A stretch of DNA of 64,000 nucleotides from Myxococcales bacterium (GCA_016706225.1 JADJKB010000022.1:806001-870000), one strand, 5' to 3'. Positions 25,888-35,852 are shown, counted from the stretch's first letter. A program made the numbers and translations. Notes: generated by a model not told the origin, from the letters alone.

Positions 25888-28800
25888 CTACCCGATCTCG
25901 TCGTCCGACTGAACGTCTTCTCGCGCCTCGGCCGGCGGTGGATCGCTGGATTGAGGAAAGTCCGAGGGCAACGGCGGCGGATCGACCTTGGGCTTGGCGG
26001 TCGAGAGGTCCGGCGCCGCAGGTGGTTCGCTGCCGAACAACTTGGCCGTTGCGGCGCGCTTCAAGAACTGCTGTTTGAGCTCGGGGTCGCGGATCGAGTC
26101 GTACAGCTCCAGGGCGAACTTTCGTCCGCGTCGCCGCATCTCGGTGACCTGTGGCGAGCCCGCGCGCTCGAGCGCCTCGAGGCACAGCGCGCGCGTCTCG
26201 AGCCCGTACTCGGAGCCCTGAATCGTCTCGATGGCTCCCATCGCCGTCGTCGCCAGCAAGATCCCCGTGTGGGACTCACCGATGTCGGCGCGTGCCGCTG
26301 CTTCGACCGCCATCGCGTAGAAATGGTACGCCACGTAGGCCTGAGCCTCGGCGGCCTGGCGCGCATCGAACGCGAACATGACCGCGCTGCCGGAGTCGTC
26401 CGTGGCCCGAGCCAAAATGGCCCGCAAGATCTTCTCGTGCACCGAGTCGTAGGCGCTGCCGGTCACGGCGGTGAGCGCGCCGGCGTCACCGACGAACGTG
26501 TCCGCCGCGGCCACGTCTCCGAGCTCCATCAGGACCTCGGCAGTGCAGAGCAGTGTATCGGCACGCGCGTCCTGATCGCCGTAGCGTTCGTGAGCTTCCC
26601 GAGCGCGCTTCAGGTAGGCCAACCCGCGCTGGATGTCACCGAGTCGCGCGTAACACTGACCGATGTTGGAGAGCGTCTTTGCGATCTGGAACCGCCCGCC
26701 AATGGCCAGATCGATGCGAATTGCGTCCAGCGCCAGGGCGATCGCGTCTTCGAAGCGTCCCAGCACGAACAGCGCGTAGGCCAGGGAGTTCTTCGCCCGC
26801 GCCTCCTGGCGACGCGCGCCGGCCTGGCGGAAGACGGCGATGGCCTCGGCGTGAGCGTCGACGGCCTCGTCGGTGCGCCCCACCCGGCGCAAGAGGGTGC
26901 CGCGCGTGCGCAGCACCTCCGCGCGAAAACGTGGCGGCACGTCCGGGTGGTCGGCGGTCTTGAGCGCCCGGTCACAGGCAGCGAGGGCACCCTGCATGTC
27001 ACCCAGGTCGCGGAGCATCTCGCTCATCAGCGCCTGAGTCTGAGCCTCCATCACCGGCATCTGTGACTTGTGACTCATCAGCTCAGCGCGTCTTGCACTG
27101 GTCAGCCCACGCGCGAGGTGCCCTTCGTCCTGTTCGAAGCGCGCGGTACGGAAGAGCGCGGTCGCGACCCACGTCACCGAGTTCGACTTGCGCGACAGCT
27201 GCCGCAGCGCAGTCAGGTGTTTGCGCCGCTCGCGCCAGCGGCCTTGAAACCGGGTGATGTTCTCCAGCGCCTCGTGGGCCTCGAGCCGGCGCAGATCGTC
27301 GGCGGGCAAGAGGGCGATCGCGCGGCGATAATAGCGCGTCGCCAGCTGGACCTGGTAACTGGCTCGGGCCACTCCGGCCGCTTCCAGATAGAGCTCGGCG
27401 GCCTCGGCGGAGGCTTTGCCTCGCGACAGGTGGCGCGCGACGATGGCGGCGGTGAGCCCGCGGGCCAGCGGCGTTCCTGCCAGATACTGCCCAAGACGAC
27501 GGTGCATGCGCTCGCGCGTGGGTTTTTCCAGGCCGCGATAGGCGACGTCGCGGGTGAGCGGGTGGCGCACGTCGATGGTGTCGCCCTTTGCGTCACACAG
27601 CCCGCGAGCGCACAGGCGAATCACCGGCTCTTCGGCGCTCTCACCCTTCAGGGCATCGAGGTCTTCCATTTCGAGCGGACCGCCCGCAACGGCCAACCAC
27701 TCGACGATCTCCTGCTCCTCGATCGGCAGCTCCGCCAGGCGATCGGCGATCAGCTGCTCGAGGGTCGAGGGCAGCGCGGGGCCGGCCTCTTCTCCGGGTC
27801 GCTCGACCCGCACCAGCTCCTGGCTGTCGTCCGGGCGTTCGCGAAGCTCCAGCGTGCCGCGCTCGAGCAGCGCGTCGACCATCTCGATGAGGAAGAACGG
27901 ATTGCCCGCCGCCCGAGGCAAGAGGTCGGAGCACACTTGCTCGACGCCCTCGCGTGCCCCCAGTCGGGCCTGCAACAAGCGGATCTGATTCTCCGCCGAC
28001 AGTCCGATCAGCTCGATGCGCACCAACCCGTCGATGTACGCCGCGGTGGCCTCGTCGGGACGCGTCACCAGCACCACCAGGAGAGGGATCGGATCAGCGC
28101 GCTTGAGGAGCTCGGCCACCAGCTCGAGACTGGGCCGATCACTCCACTGCAGTCCTTCGATCATCACCACCAGTGGGGAATCGAGGGCGGCGCGCGCGAA
28201 GAAACGTCGGATGCCCGAGCTGATGAGCTTTTTGTAGTGGGCGACGTCCCCGTCGTCCGAGGCCGCGGCCACTCGGCCCACCGTGAGCTCGGCCATCCGG
28301 AGCACGATCTCTGCTCCCTGCGCCCCGACCGCGAAGTCTCCGAGTACTTCCGTGATGGCCCGGGACACCTCCTCCAGTGACTGATCGGACTTGGTGCCGG
28401 TGAGCTGGCGAACCCAATCGCCGACGTTCGCGAAGGGCACCTCGGTTCGCGAAGGAGAGCACTCGACGCGCAGCACGCGTGCGTCAGGCGGGAGCTCCGA
28501 CAGAAAGGTCGCAGCCAGCGCCGTCTTCCCGATGCCCATCTCGCCGTACACCACCCGCGCCATCACCTGGCCCGTGCCACCTTTCGCACCGGGTGTGAGC
28601 GCCTGGTGATAAGCCGCGTGCAGATCGGCGAGCTCCGAATCACGACCGATGAGATCGCTCGGAGCGTGGGCGCTCTCGTGCAAACGCTCATCGCGGGTCA
28701 GGGGTCGCACCAGCGAATAGATCCGCATGTTTTGCGGCAGATCGCGGGCCAATGCGTCGTCCAGCACGATGGTGGGTGCGTCGCCCCACACGAAGTCGCG

Positions 28801-30423
28801 CCGCACCAGGCGATACAAACCTCCGGCGACCCAGGTCACGCCGGCCGGGGCGCGTTCACCCAGCAGCCCGGACAGGTAGTCCGCAGCTTCTTGCAGCGCG
28901 TGCTCCACCAGATGACCGCCCTTGTCGCGTCGGCCGGTCGCGATCCCTCTCACGATGCCGACACTCGCCGCGAGCGGAGTCGGCAGGTCGTCGGTCGTGC
29001 CATGAATTGCTTCGTGCACGTCGACCGCCAACCAAGCGGCGTCGAACGCAGCGCGCGCGGGGTTCGCGGTCAGCCCGACGACGGCCCGCGCGGACGTGGA
29101 CAACGACGGTGAGCCGCCGCCGACGGGAGTCTGACGCGCCTCCCAGGTCCAGCGGGCCGCGCGCTTGAAGGCGATCTCGTCCAGCGTACCTCGGAGCTGC
29201 TCCAAGAAGCGGGTCGCGCCGCCGGGCCCCACCGCCTTCTCCAGCTCGTCGATGCCCTGCAGGCGCAAGGTGACGATGGCCACGTGCCGCACTTCTCGCC
29301 CGGCCTCGCGCGTGCGCCGCGGGTGGATCGGCCGACCGGGTCCGGTCGCCTCGTCCGTCGGAAGCACGACCGGCACCGCCGAGCCGACGCTGCCCGTCGT
29401 GGAGGAACCCCCATCACTCTCGTCGTCGCCGAACTGACTCTCCGCCTGGCCTCCCATGCCGTCGTCGACGCCAGGTGAGGTGTGCTCGCGACTGACGAGC
29501 TGCGAAAGCACGCCCTCGAGCACGTGTGCGTCCACCATCTCCTGTTTTTGAAACAGGACACGCGTGATCGCCGCAGCCATTTCCCGCGCGTTCTGGAAGC
29601 GATCGGCGGCGCCCTTGGCGAGCGCACGCATCACGATGGCCTCGAGCTCCGTCGGCACGTCGCGCGCGAAGGTGCTCGGCGGTTCGACGTTGCCGGTGCG
29701 CACGGCGTCGAGCAGCTCTTGCCCCTCGGCCGCTCCGTGGAGTGGCCGACCGGTGAGCAGCTCGTGAAACACGACTCCCAACGAGTAGATGTCCGTGCGC
29801 CGGTCCGCCTTCTCGGCGCGGGCCTGCTCCGGCGACATGTACGCGGTCTTGCCCTTCAAGACGCCCGGCTCTTCCCGGAACAAGTTCGCGGTCGCGATGC
29901 CGAAATCGGCGACCTTCACCGCGCCCTCGAAGGAGACCAGGACGTTCTGCGGTGACACGTCACGGTGGACGATCTCGAGCGGCGCGCCGCCTTCGTCCTT
30001 GCGCTCGTGGGCGTAGTGCAGACCCTTGGCCACCTCGGCGATCAAATAGGCGGCGACGAACGGCGGGATCTTCTTCTGGTTGCTCCGCGCGGCACGCATC
30101 ACCTTGCGCAGGTCGGGCCCCTCTACGTACTCCATGCTGAGGAGCTGTCCCTCCTCGCCATAGTCCTGAAAATCGTAGACCTGAACGATGTTCGGGTGGT
30201 TGAGACGCGTCGCGAGCTGGGCCTCTTCGGCGAACATCGATCGAAACCGCCGCGACGAACCGAACTGCGGCAAGATTCGCTTGACGACGAGCAGCTTGTA
30301 CGTGCCCTCGGCTCCGCGGCGCTTTGCCAGAAACACCTCGGCCATGCCGCCGGCGCCAAGCCGGCGGATCACCTCGAAGTCAGCGAGGCGCTCGGGTACT
30401 GGGTGTGGCGGCTCGTCGCTCAT
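25888..30423 (-). CDS. Ser/Thr kinase fused to cyclase-like, AAA ATPase and TPR regions
   Basis: This 1,511-aa protein starts at ATG 30423. Its kinase domain is complete: GAGGMAEV at 23-30, Lys48, HRDVSPQN at 153-160, DFGIAT at 173-178, and AYMSPEQ. An acidic, Ser/Gly linker (about 310-350) is followed by a region at about 380-550 resembling a degenerate class III nucleotidyl cyclase (VAIVTLRLQGIDELEKAV; LAASVGIVRGIATG). A P-loop (GEMGIGKT, 627-634) starts a STAND-like ATPase, and the last 600 residues are TPR helices. It shares its architecture with the 1,300-aa protein at 1412 but keeps all kinase signatures. Its ligand and targets are unknown. Confidence 0.92.
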   Translation of the reverse strand: MSDEPPHPVPERLADFEVIRRLGAGGMAEVFLAKRRGAEGTYKLLVVKRILPQFGSSRRFRSMFAEEAQLATRLNHPNIVQVYDFQDYGEEGQLLSMEYVEGPDLRKVMRAARSNQKKIPPFVAAYLIAEVAKGLHYAHERKDEGGAPLEIVHRDVSPQNVLVSFEGAVKVADFGIATANLFREEPGVLKGKTAYMSPEQARAEKADRRTDIYSLGVVFHELLTGRPLHGAAEGQELLDAVRTGNVEPPSTFARDVPTELEAIVMRALAKGAADRFQNAREMAAAITRVLFQKQEMVDAHVLEGVLSQLVSREHTSPGVDDGMGGQAESQFGDDESDGGSSTTGSVGSAVPVVLPTDEATGPGRPIHPRRTREAGREVRHVAIVTLRLQGIDELEKAVGPGGATRFLEQLRGTLDEIAFKRAARWTWEARQTPVGGGSPSLSTSARAVVGLTANPARAAFDAAWLAVDVHEAIHGTTDDLPTPLAASVGIVRGIATGRRDKGGHLVEHALQEAADYLSGLLGERAPAGVTWVAGGLYRLVRRDFVWGDAPTIVLDDALARDLPQNMRIYSLVRPLTRDERLHESAHAPSDLIGRDSELADLHAAYHQALTPGAKGGTGQVMARVVYGEMGIGKTALAATFLSELPPDARVLRVECSPSRTEVPFANVGDWVRQLTGTKSDQSLEEVSRAITEVLGDFAVGAQGAEIVLRMAELTVGRVAAASDDGDVAHYKKLISSGIRRFFARAALDSPLVVMIEGLQWSDRPSLELVAELLKRADPIPLLVVLVTRPDEATAAYIDGLVRIELIGLSAENQIRLLQARLGAREGVEQVCSDLLPRAAGNPFFLIEMVDALLERGTLELRERPDDSQELVRVERPGEEAGPALPSTLEQLIADRLAELPIEEQEIVEWLAVAGGPLEMEDLDALKGESAEEPVIRLCARGLCDAKGDTIDVRHPLTRDVAYRGLEKPTRERMHRRLGQYLAGTPLARGLTAAIVARHLSRGKASAEAAELYLEAAGVARASYQVQLATRYYRRAIALLPADDLRRLEAHEALENITRFQGRWRERRKHLTALRQLSRKSNSVTWVATALFRTARFEQDEGHLARGLTSARRAELMSHKSQMPVMEAQTQALMSEMLRDLGDMQGALAACDRALKTADHPDVPPRFRAEVLRTRGTLLRRVGRTDEAVDAHAEAIAVFRQAGARRQEARAKNSLAYALFVLGRFEDAIALALDAIRIDLAIGGRFQIAKTLSNIGQCYARLGDIQRGLAYLKRAREAHERYGDQDARADTLLCTAEVLMELGDVAAADTFVGDAGALTAVTGSAYDSVHEKILRAILARATDDSGSAVMFAFDARQAAEAQAYVAYHFYAMAVEAAARADIGESHTGILLATTAMGAIETIQGSEYGLETRALCLEALERAGSPQVTEMRRRGRKFALELYDSIRDPELKQQFLKRAATAKLFGSEPPAAPDLSTAKPKVDPPPLPSDFPQSSDPPPAEAREDVQSDDEIG

Positions 30424-30630
30424 CCGTCGGGGCAGGGGATCCTACTCCGACGGGGCGCGAGGGCGGAACGGCTGGAAAAACCCGCGCCCATCCGAGCCTG
30501 GGGCAGCGCCGGCGAGCGCTGAACTGGCGGGGAAGCCCGGGTGTTTTCGCTGCCAAAGAGGCGAAGATTGCCGGGAAGAACGCCGCGAAAGTCGAGACCA
30601 TGGCCCGGCCCGAGTAGACTCCCGCCCACG

Positions 30631-32841
30631 ATGCGTCTGCCTTTCTTCGTGCTCGCTTCGGCCCTCGCGTTCTCGGCGGCCGGCTGCGGCACCACACGAC
30701 AGGCAGGACCGAAGACCCCCTCGGAGCTGAACGGCACGGTCGTGGCCGCGAACGTCGGTGACGAGAAGTTCGCGAGCAGCGCTTACCAGATCCTGTTGTC
30801 GAACGAGCTCACGAACGAGCGAACGGGACTCCTGGCGGGTGTCGTGCGTCGGCAGCTCGCGCGGGCCGCCGCGCGTTTCGACGGGGAGAACCGCGATGCA
30901 GGTCTCACTGCACTCACTGGAGCGCTCTACCTCATGCGGGTCGGCGAACTGCGCCACGAGATGATCGAGGGCGGCGTGCCGGCGTTGCGCGCCGGCGCGG
31001 CGGAGGTCTCGCGCGTCGGCAGTGAAGGGCGCGCTCGTGCGCTCTACGGCATGCTGCGGACGCTGTTGCCGGATGGTCAGGAGCGCCGCGACGTCGACGC
31101 CCACATCGAAGCACTCTCACACTGGTCGCGCTCTGCCGGCACGGCAGGTCAGATGCAGGCCGCAGGGAGCCAGCAGCGCGCAGCGACCGATCGCGCGATG
31201 GTCGAGCCGAAGCAGGAGGCGGTCGACGCCGCGCGCGACGGCACCATCGTCTGGATCAAGAAGGCACTCGAGTTCAACACCAGCGAGGCCGCACAGTCGG
31301 CTAACTTCGAGCGTGAAGAGGCGGTCGAGGCCTACCGCGCCATGCGCGCGGGCGGCGCGACCCTGGTGGCAATCTACCTGCGTTACGGCGACGCCAAGGG
31401 TGCGCTCGCAGCCCTGGAGAAGGGCGATCTCTTGCGCATCGTTCCGCCCGGTCTGGTCGAGCGCCTGGAGCACGCGGCAGAAGACGACGACCCCTCGGCC
31501 TGGTCGGATCTATACCGCCTCTACAGCGACTCCGACGGTGCAGACCGACCCGAGACGTCGCTCAGCCCCGCGCTCGCGAAGGCCGCGGCATGGGGCATCG
31601 CAGTGGAGTTGTTCCGCGCAGAGCCACGCTCACTTCGGGGTGCCGGCCCGCTCGCGGTCGAGCTCGTCGACAACGGCATGGCGGAGGTTGCGCCCGCCGT
31701 GCTCGCGCCTGCGCTCGGCAACGCGCCGTCTGCGCAAGATCTGAGCTGGGCCTCTGCGCTGGTCCTGCGGGCCATGCTCGGGGAAGCCGAGATCGGCGAG
31801 CACGCGGCGGCCCGACGCACCTTCAAGACCGCCGAGCCCATTCTTGCTCTCGCGGACGGCGCGCGCTTGGTCGGCAAGGTGCGCCCGACTCCGGCACGCT
31901 TGCGCTACGTCATGGGTGTGCTCGAGACTCGGGCCGGTGAGCTCGGTCGTGCACGTCCGCTGATCGAAGCTGCCACGAAATCCGAGCCGTCGCTCGAGGC
32001 GCTCAACATGTTGGCGGCAATCGATCGCCAGCGCGGGGACTCCAAGGCGGCGCTCAGCTCTCTCGACCGAGTGGCCGCGCTCGCGCGCAAATATGGAGAC
32101 GCGGGCGCGGGCGCGGAAGCACTCGTCGCCATGTTCGAGGTGAACCGCGACAAGGGCAGCGTTGCCGAGGCCAAGACCGCGCTCGATGCAGCGCTGAAGG
32201 CTGCGCTGACCGCCCGCGAACAGGCCAAGACGGTCGCGGACCAAGCCCGTGCCGAGCGGGTATTGGCCCGGGTCTTCGAACATTTCGGCGCCACCGAGCA
32301 GGCCAAACGCGCAACGGATCGCGCGTTCGAGATCTCACGTGCGGACTTGCGACAGCTGACCGCCACCGTGCTCGACGCCTCGCGCCGAGCGTTGACCGGC
32401 GGCGACGTGGCCACGGCGCGCCAGGCTCTGCGCCAGGCACGCGAGGGCAGCTTGGCGGACGAAGATCTGGTCTACGCGGCGCTCTGGCTGAAGCTGCTGG
32501 AAGATCGAGGCGGCAACTCGAGCGACGGCGCCGTCGAAGAGGCGCTCGCAGCCATCGGCGACCAGAGCGGTTGGCCATCGAAGCTGGCGGCGTGGGCACG
32601 CGGCAAGCTCAGCGATGAACAGCTCGTCAAAGCAGCTCGCACCCGCGGGCAGAAGACCGAAGCAAAGTTCTACACCGCCATGTTGCGGCGAGCCAAAGGC
32701 GCCGGCGAGACCAAGAAGGATCTAGCGGAGGTCGCCGCGAGCGAGGCCATCGAGCTGGTGGAGGTCACGATCGCCCGCGACCTCTTGGCGCGCGAGACCG
32801 CACTTCCGTTGAAACTCCCGGACGGCGTCGCGGTTCCCTGA
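30631..32841 (+). CDS. TPR-rich lipoprotein, unknown function
   Basis: The start is ATG 30631, giving 736 aa. The signal peptide ends in a lipobox AAGC (Cys19). The rest is almost wholly alpha-helical with Ala-rich TPR-like repeats, for example GELGRARPLIEAATKSEPSL and SKAALSSLDRVAALARKYGD. It is probably on the periplasmic side of a membrane as a scaffold. It is divergent from the kinase/ATPase at 30423 with a 207-nt shared upstream region. Its stop codon (32839-32841) touches the stop of the convergent PilZ gene. Confidence 0.8.
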   Translation: MRLPFFVLASALAFSAAGCGTTRQAGPKTPSELNGTVVAANVGDEKFASSAYQILLSNELTNERTGLLAGVVRRQLARAAARFDGENRDAGLTALTGALYLMRVGELRHEMIEGGVPALRAGAAEVSRVGSEGRARALYGMLRTLLPDGQERRDVDAHIEALSHWSRSAGTAGQMQAAGSQQRAATDRAMVEPKQEAVDAARDGTIVWIKKALEFNTSEAAQSANFEREEAVEAYRAMRAGGATLVAIYLRYGDAKGALAALEKGDLLRIVPPGLVERLEHAAEDDDPSAWSDLYRLYSDSDGADRPETSLSPALAKAAAWGIAVELFRAEPRSLRGAGPLAVELVDNGMAEVAPAVLAPALGNAPSAQDLSWASALVLRAMLGEAEIGEHAAARRTFKTAEPILALADGARLVGKVRPTPARLRYVMGVLETRAGELGRARPLIEAATKSEPSLEALNMLAAIDRQRGDSKAALSSLDRVAALARKYGDAGAGAEALVAMFEVNRDKGSVAEAKTALDAALKAALTAREQAKTVADQARAERVLARVFEHFGATEQAKRATDRAFEISRADLRQLTATVLDASRRALTGGDVATARQALRQAREGSLADEDLVYAALWLKLLEDRGGNSSDGAVEEALAAIGDQSGWPSKLAAWARGKLSDEQLVKAARTRGQKTEAKFYTAMLRRAKGAGETKKDLAEVAASEAIELVEVTIARDLLARETALPLKLPDGVAVP

Positions 32842-33249
32842 TCAGTCGTCGAGCTTCTTGCCCAATAGGCGCTCGGCAACGTGCTCACCGAGCTGCTCGA
32901 CCAACAGTTTTTCGACCGTGCGCTCCGTGGCCCGGCGCTCTTCTGCGTCCGTGAACTGAAACTCGATGCCCATTCCGGCGGGGTTGGCACGGGTGGCCTC
33001 TTCGGTGGGAGTGATCCAGCACACTCGACCCTTCAAGCGCAGGGGCTCCGCCATCATCGGAACCCCCAAGGCGAAGATGAACTCGGTGCCCTCGGGCAGC
33101 GGACGCTCGGTCGCGATGAAGGTCCCACCGCGAGAGATGTTGCGCGTGTAGTCCGCAAAGAAGGTGTTCACCCTTCGGTATTCCACCTTGAGCTCGATAG
33201 GCAGACGATCGGTGTAGCGCCTATCGCTGGGCGGGTCCGACGTACTCAT
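32842..33249 (-). CDS. PilZ-domain protein
   Basis: The preferred start is ATG 33249 (MSTSDPPSDRR), giving 135 aa. It carries the PilZ motifs: RRYTDR (RxxxR-like) at about 10-15 and NISRGGTFIATE (N/DxSxxG) at about 41-52, with GMGIEFQF closing the barrel. PilZ domains bind cyclic di-GMP, and small single-domain forms in myxobacteria (TIGR02266-like) are common. A helical tail (about 100-135, ERTVEKLLVEQLGEHVAERL) follows. It probably acts as a c-di-GMP-responsive adapter for motility or polysaccharide control. Confidence 0.88.
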   Translation of the reverse strand: MSTSDPPSDRRYTDRLPIELKVEYRRVNTFFADYTRNISRGGTFIATERPLPEGTEFIFALGVPMMAEPLRLKGRVCWITPTEEATRANPAGMGIEFQFTDAEERRATERTVEKLLVEQLGEHVAERLLGKKLDD

Positions 33250-33336
33250 CCCCCCCGAGAGTAGAGCGGCCCGGGCAAATCGGCCAAGCCGCCGTCGCGT
33301 CCGGCCCGGCGTTCGACATGGCTCAAAGCGCTGCGC

Positions 33337-34452
33337 ATGCCGTGGTATGGCCGATTCGTGCGTGATCCTTACGCGGTGCTCGGCATCGACCGTGGTGCGA
33401 CGGAAGCGGACGTCAAGACCGCCTTCCGGCGCCGCGCGCTCGAGCACCACCCGGATCGGAACCCCGGCGACGCCGGCGCGGCCGCGCGTTTCAACGAGAT
33501 CAACGCGGCCTACCAGATCCTGAGCGACCCCGACAAACGGGCAGCGTGGGACCGCTACGGCGAGGCGGCCTTTCGGCCGGGCGGAGGCGCGGGCGGCGGC
33601 GTGTCGTTCGTCGATCTCGGCGGCTTCGACGGCATGTTCGGCGACATCCTCGACGCATTCGGGATCCGCGGCGGCGATCGCGGCACAGTGCGGGTGAAGG
33701 TCGAGCTCAGCTTCGAAGAGGCCGCGCGCGGCTGCACCAAGGAGCTGAGCTACGAGCTCGTTGATCGCTGCGAGGGCTGCGCGGGCAGCGGCGCCGAACC
33801 AGGCACGAGTGTGTCGACGTGCGTCGCCTGCAACGGGCGCGGAAAGGTCCGCTTCCAGCAGGCCATCTTCCCGATCGCGGTCGAGCGCGCGTGCTCACGC
33901 TGTCGCGGCACCGGCAAGCTGCCGAGCACACCGTGCAAGCTGTGCTCTGGCGCAGGGCTCGCGAGGCACGAGAAGACGCTCGAAGTGAGCATCCCAGCGG
34001 GGGTCGAGGCCGGCGCGACCAAGGTCGTCGAAGGCGGCGGCAGTCGCAGCGGTCCCGAGCGCCCGCCGGGCAACCTCGAAGTTCTGATCGACGTCGCGAC
34101 GCATCCATTCTTCCAGCGGCAGGGTGACGACGTCACGTGTGCCGTCCCCATCAGCTTCGTGCAAGCGTCGGTGGGCGGAGAGGTCGAGGTGCCGACCTTG
34201 GAAGGCAAGGTGAAGCTGCGCGTTCCGCCCGCAACCCAGCCCGGCACCATTCTCCGCATCAAGGGCAAGGGCCTGCCCCACCGGCTGCGGGGTGGACGCG
34301 GCGATCAGCTGGTGGAGATCAGCGTCGAAGTCCCGACCGACCTCAGCGCGCGCGCGAGAGAGCTGCTGGAAGAGCTGGGCCGAGAGCTGGGCGAGGACGT
34401 GCAGCCCAAGCAGAGGACGTTCGTGGAGAAGCTGAAGGGGTTGTTTGGGTGA
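33337..34452 (+). CDS. dnaJ: Chaperone DnaJ (Hsp40)
   Basis: This 371-aa protein has a J domain with HPD at 38-40, a Gly-rich linker (FRPGGGAGGGVS), and a zinc region with four CxxCxGxG motifs (CEGCAGSG, CVACNGRG, CSRCRGTG, CKLCSGAG), followed by the C-terminal substrate-binding beta domains (GNLEVLIDVATHPFFQRQGDD). It stimulates DnaK ATPase. The start could be ATG 33337 or GTG 33358 (VRDPYAVLG); the latter is closer to the usual J-domain start. It is unlinked from grpE-dnaK but translationally coupled to the next gene. Confidence 0.95.
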   Translation: MPWYGRFVRDPYAVLGIDRGATEADVKTAFRRRALEHHPDRNPGDAGAAARFNEINAAYQILSDPDKRAAWDRYGEAAFRPGGGAGGGVSFVDLGGFDGMFGDILDAFGIRGGDRGTVRVKVELSFEEAARGCTKELSYELVDRCEGCAGSGAEPGTSVSTCVACNGRGKVRFQQAIFPIAVERACSRCRGTGKLPSTPCKLCSGAGLARHEKTLEVSIPAGVEAGATKVVEGGGSRSGPERPPGNLEVLIDVATHPFFQRQGDDVTCAVPISFVQASVGGEVEVPTLEGKVKLRVPPATQPGTILRIKGKGLPHRLRGGRGDQLVEISVEVPTDLSARARELLEELGRELGEDVQPKQRTFVEKLKGLFG

Positions 34453-35141
34453 AACTCGCCATCACCTTCGACTTCGGGCAGACCTTGGCCGAGCTGGATC
34501 TCGAGATGCTCGCACGACGCGTCGCCGAGCGCGGCGCTCGACTCGACGCCGCACGGGCGGGTCGAGAGCTGACTGCCGCCTGGGACGCCTATGGCGCGGC
34601 AAAAAAAGCCGGTCTCGTTGCCCACGCTGCGTGGTGTACGTTCATGCGTACGCTGCTCGCACGCTCCGGCGTCGAAGAGAGAGTCGCCGCGGACCTGGCC
34701 GAGTGGCTGTGGACGGAACAACCCTCGACCAACCTGTGGCGTAGACCCATCGCCGGCATGTTCGAGCTCGTGCAAGAGCTCGACTCGCTGGGGCTGCCAC
34801 TCGGGGTCGTGTCGAACTCCGAGGGCAAGCTCAGTGAGCTGTGTACCGAGCTCGGCATTCGCAAGAGCTTCCGAGCCTTCGCCGATTCGGGCGTGCTCGG
34901 CTTCGAAAAACCCGAGCCGCGCATCTTCGAGTGGACCGCCGACCTGCTCGGAGTCGCCACGAGCGAGCTGATCCACGTCGGTGACGCCTGGGAGGCGGAC
35001 GTGGTCGGTGCGCTCGCGGTCGGCGCGCGCGCGATCTGGTTCGGGCCCACCGACTCTCGAACCCTGCCAGCCGGTGTCCTCACCGCCGTCGATGCCGAGG
35101 GCGTGCGCCGCGCGCTCACGGTTTTCGGCGCGCTACGCTGA
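34449..35141 (+). CDS. HAD-superfamily hydrolase
   Basis: The start is GTG 34449, overlapping the dnaJ stop by 4 nt, giving 230 aa. It has HAD motif I as FDFGQTL (nucleophile Asp8), motif II in VVSNSEG, motif III Lys in FEKPEPRIFE and motif IV GDAWEADVVGA. The second Asp of the usual DxD is Gly10, a change shared with dehalogenase-like and some other HADs. The cap region is helical (about 20-95). Substrate unknown; a phosphatase or hydrolase of small organic compounds is likely. Confidence 0.85.
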   Translation: MKLAITFDFGQTLAELDLEMLARRVAERGARLDAARAGRELTAAWDAYGAAKKAGLVAHAAWCTFMRTLLARSGVEERVAADLAEWLWTEQPSTNLWRRPIAGMFELVQELDSLGLPLGVVSNSEGKLSELCTELGIRKSFRAFADSGVLGFEKPEPRIFEWTADLLGVATSELIHVGDAWEADVVGALAVGARAIWFGPTDSRTLPAGVLTAVDAEGVRRALTVFGALR

Positions 35142-35852
35142 GTGAGGCGTGAGGGCCTCTCGCAACTTCTTCACTTCGTCGCGGACCTGCCGCAGGTTGG
35201 CCAGCGCGGCTGGCGACAACCCCTGACTCGACGAGCCGTGCCCCGGCTCCCGGTCTCCTAGCCCCGCGTCACGGTAGGCCTTCAAGAGCTGCAAGATCCG
35301 ATCACGAACCTCCTCGGCGTTCTCGATGCCCGCCAGCACGCCGCGATGAGTGGCAAACGCCTTTTGCTGCTCGGAGCCACCGCCACCGCCGGCGGTGTCG
35401 ATGCGCACGCTGGAAATGCCGAGCATCCGGTCCACGGGTCCTTGCTGCACGCTCACGTTCTGCACGTTGGCGAACGTGAACGTGCTCTCGCGAATGACCA
35501 GCGCACCCTCGCGAATTCGCAGGGCACGATCGGTGACGATGTAGTGGCGCATGTCGTAGTCGAGACGTACGACGAACCAGTGCATCACGGTGAAAACAAC
35601 GGCCACCAAGAGCACCAAGCTGAGACCGAGCGCCGCCCAATGAGCTTCGCTGGCGAGCGCACCCGCAATGCCGAGCACCTCCGGCAACATGGTCAGAAAA
35701 CCGACCAACCCGACCTGCAGCGAGCGAAGCGTGAGCAGCCGCGGCGAAGCGCGAAACACCCGCGTCATCCCCGGTGAGCCGGCCGGCGCCTCCGGCGGTT
35801 CGGTCGGCGCCGCGAGCAGCCGCAGCACCAGCGAGCGCGTGGGCTGATACAT
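35133..35852 (-). CDS. PH-domain (bPH2-type) membrane protein
   Basis: The start is ATG 35852, overlapping the previous gene's stop by 1 nt (TGATG), giving 239 aa. Two hydrophobic segments (about 45-65 and 72-95) are followed by YIVTDRALRIREGALVIRES and VQQGPVDRMLGISSVRIDTA, typical of bacterial PH (YdbS/YdbT-like) proteins. A coiled-coil tail (about 200-239, LRQVRDEVKKLREAL) ends it. It partners a similar protein just upstream; such pairs are known as membrane proteins of unclear function. The 3' end overlaps the HAD gene by 9 nt (convergent). Confidence 0.8.
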   Translation of the reverse strand: MYQPTRSLVLRLLAAPTEPPEAPAGSPGMTRVFRASPRLLTLRSLQVGLVGFLTMLPEVLGIAGALASEAHWAALGLSLVLLVAVVFTVMHWFVVRLDYDMRHYIVTDRALRIREGALVIRESTFTFANVQNVSVQQGPVDRMLGISSVRIDTAGGGGGSEQQKAFATHRGVLAGIENAEEVRDRILQLLKAYRDAGLGDREPGHGSSSQGLSPAALANLRQVRDEVKKLREALTPHSA

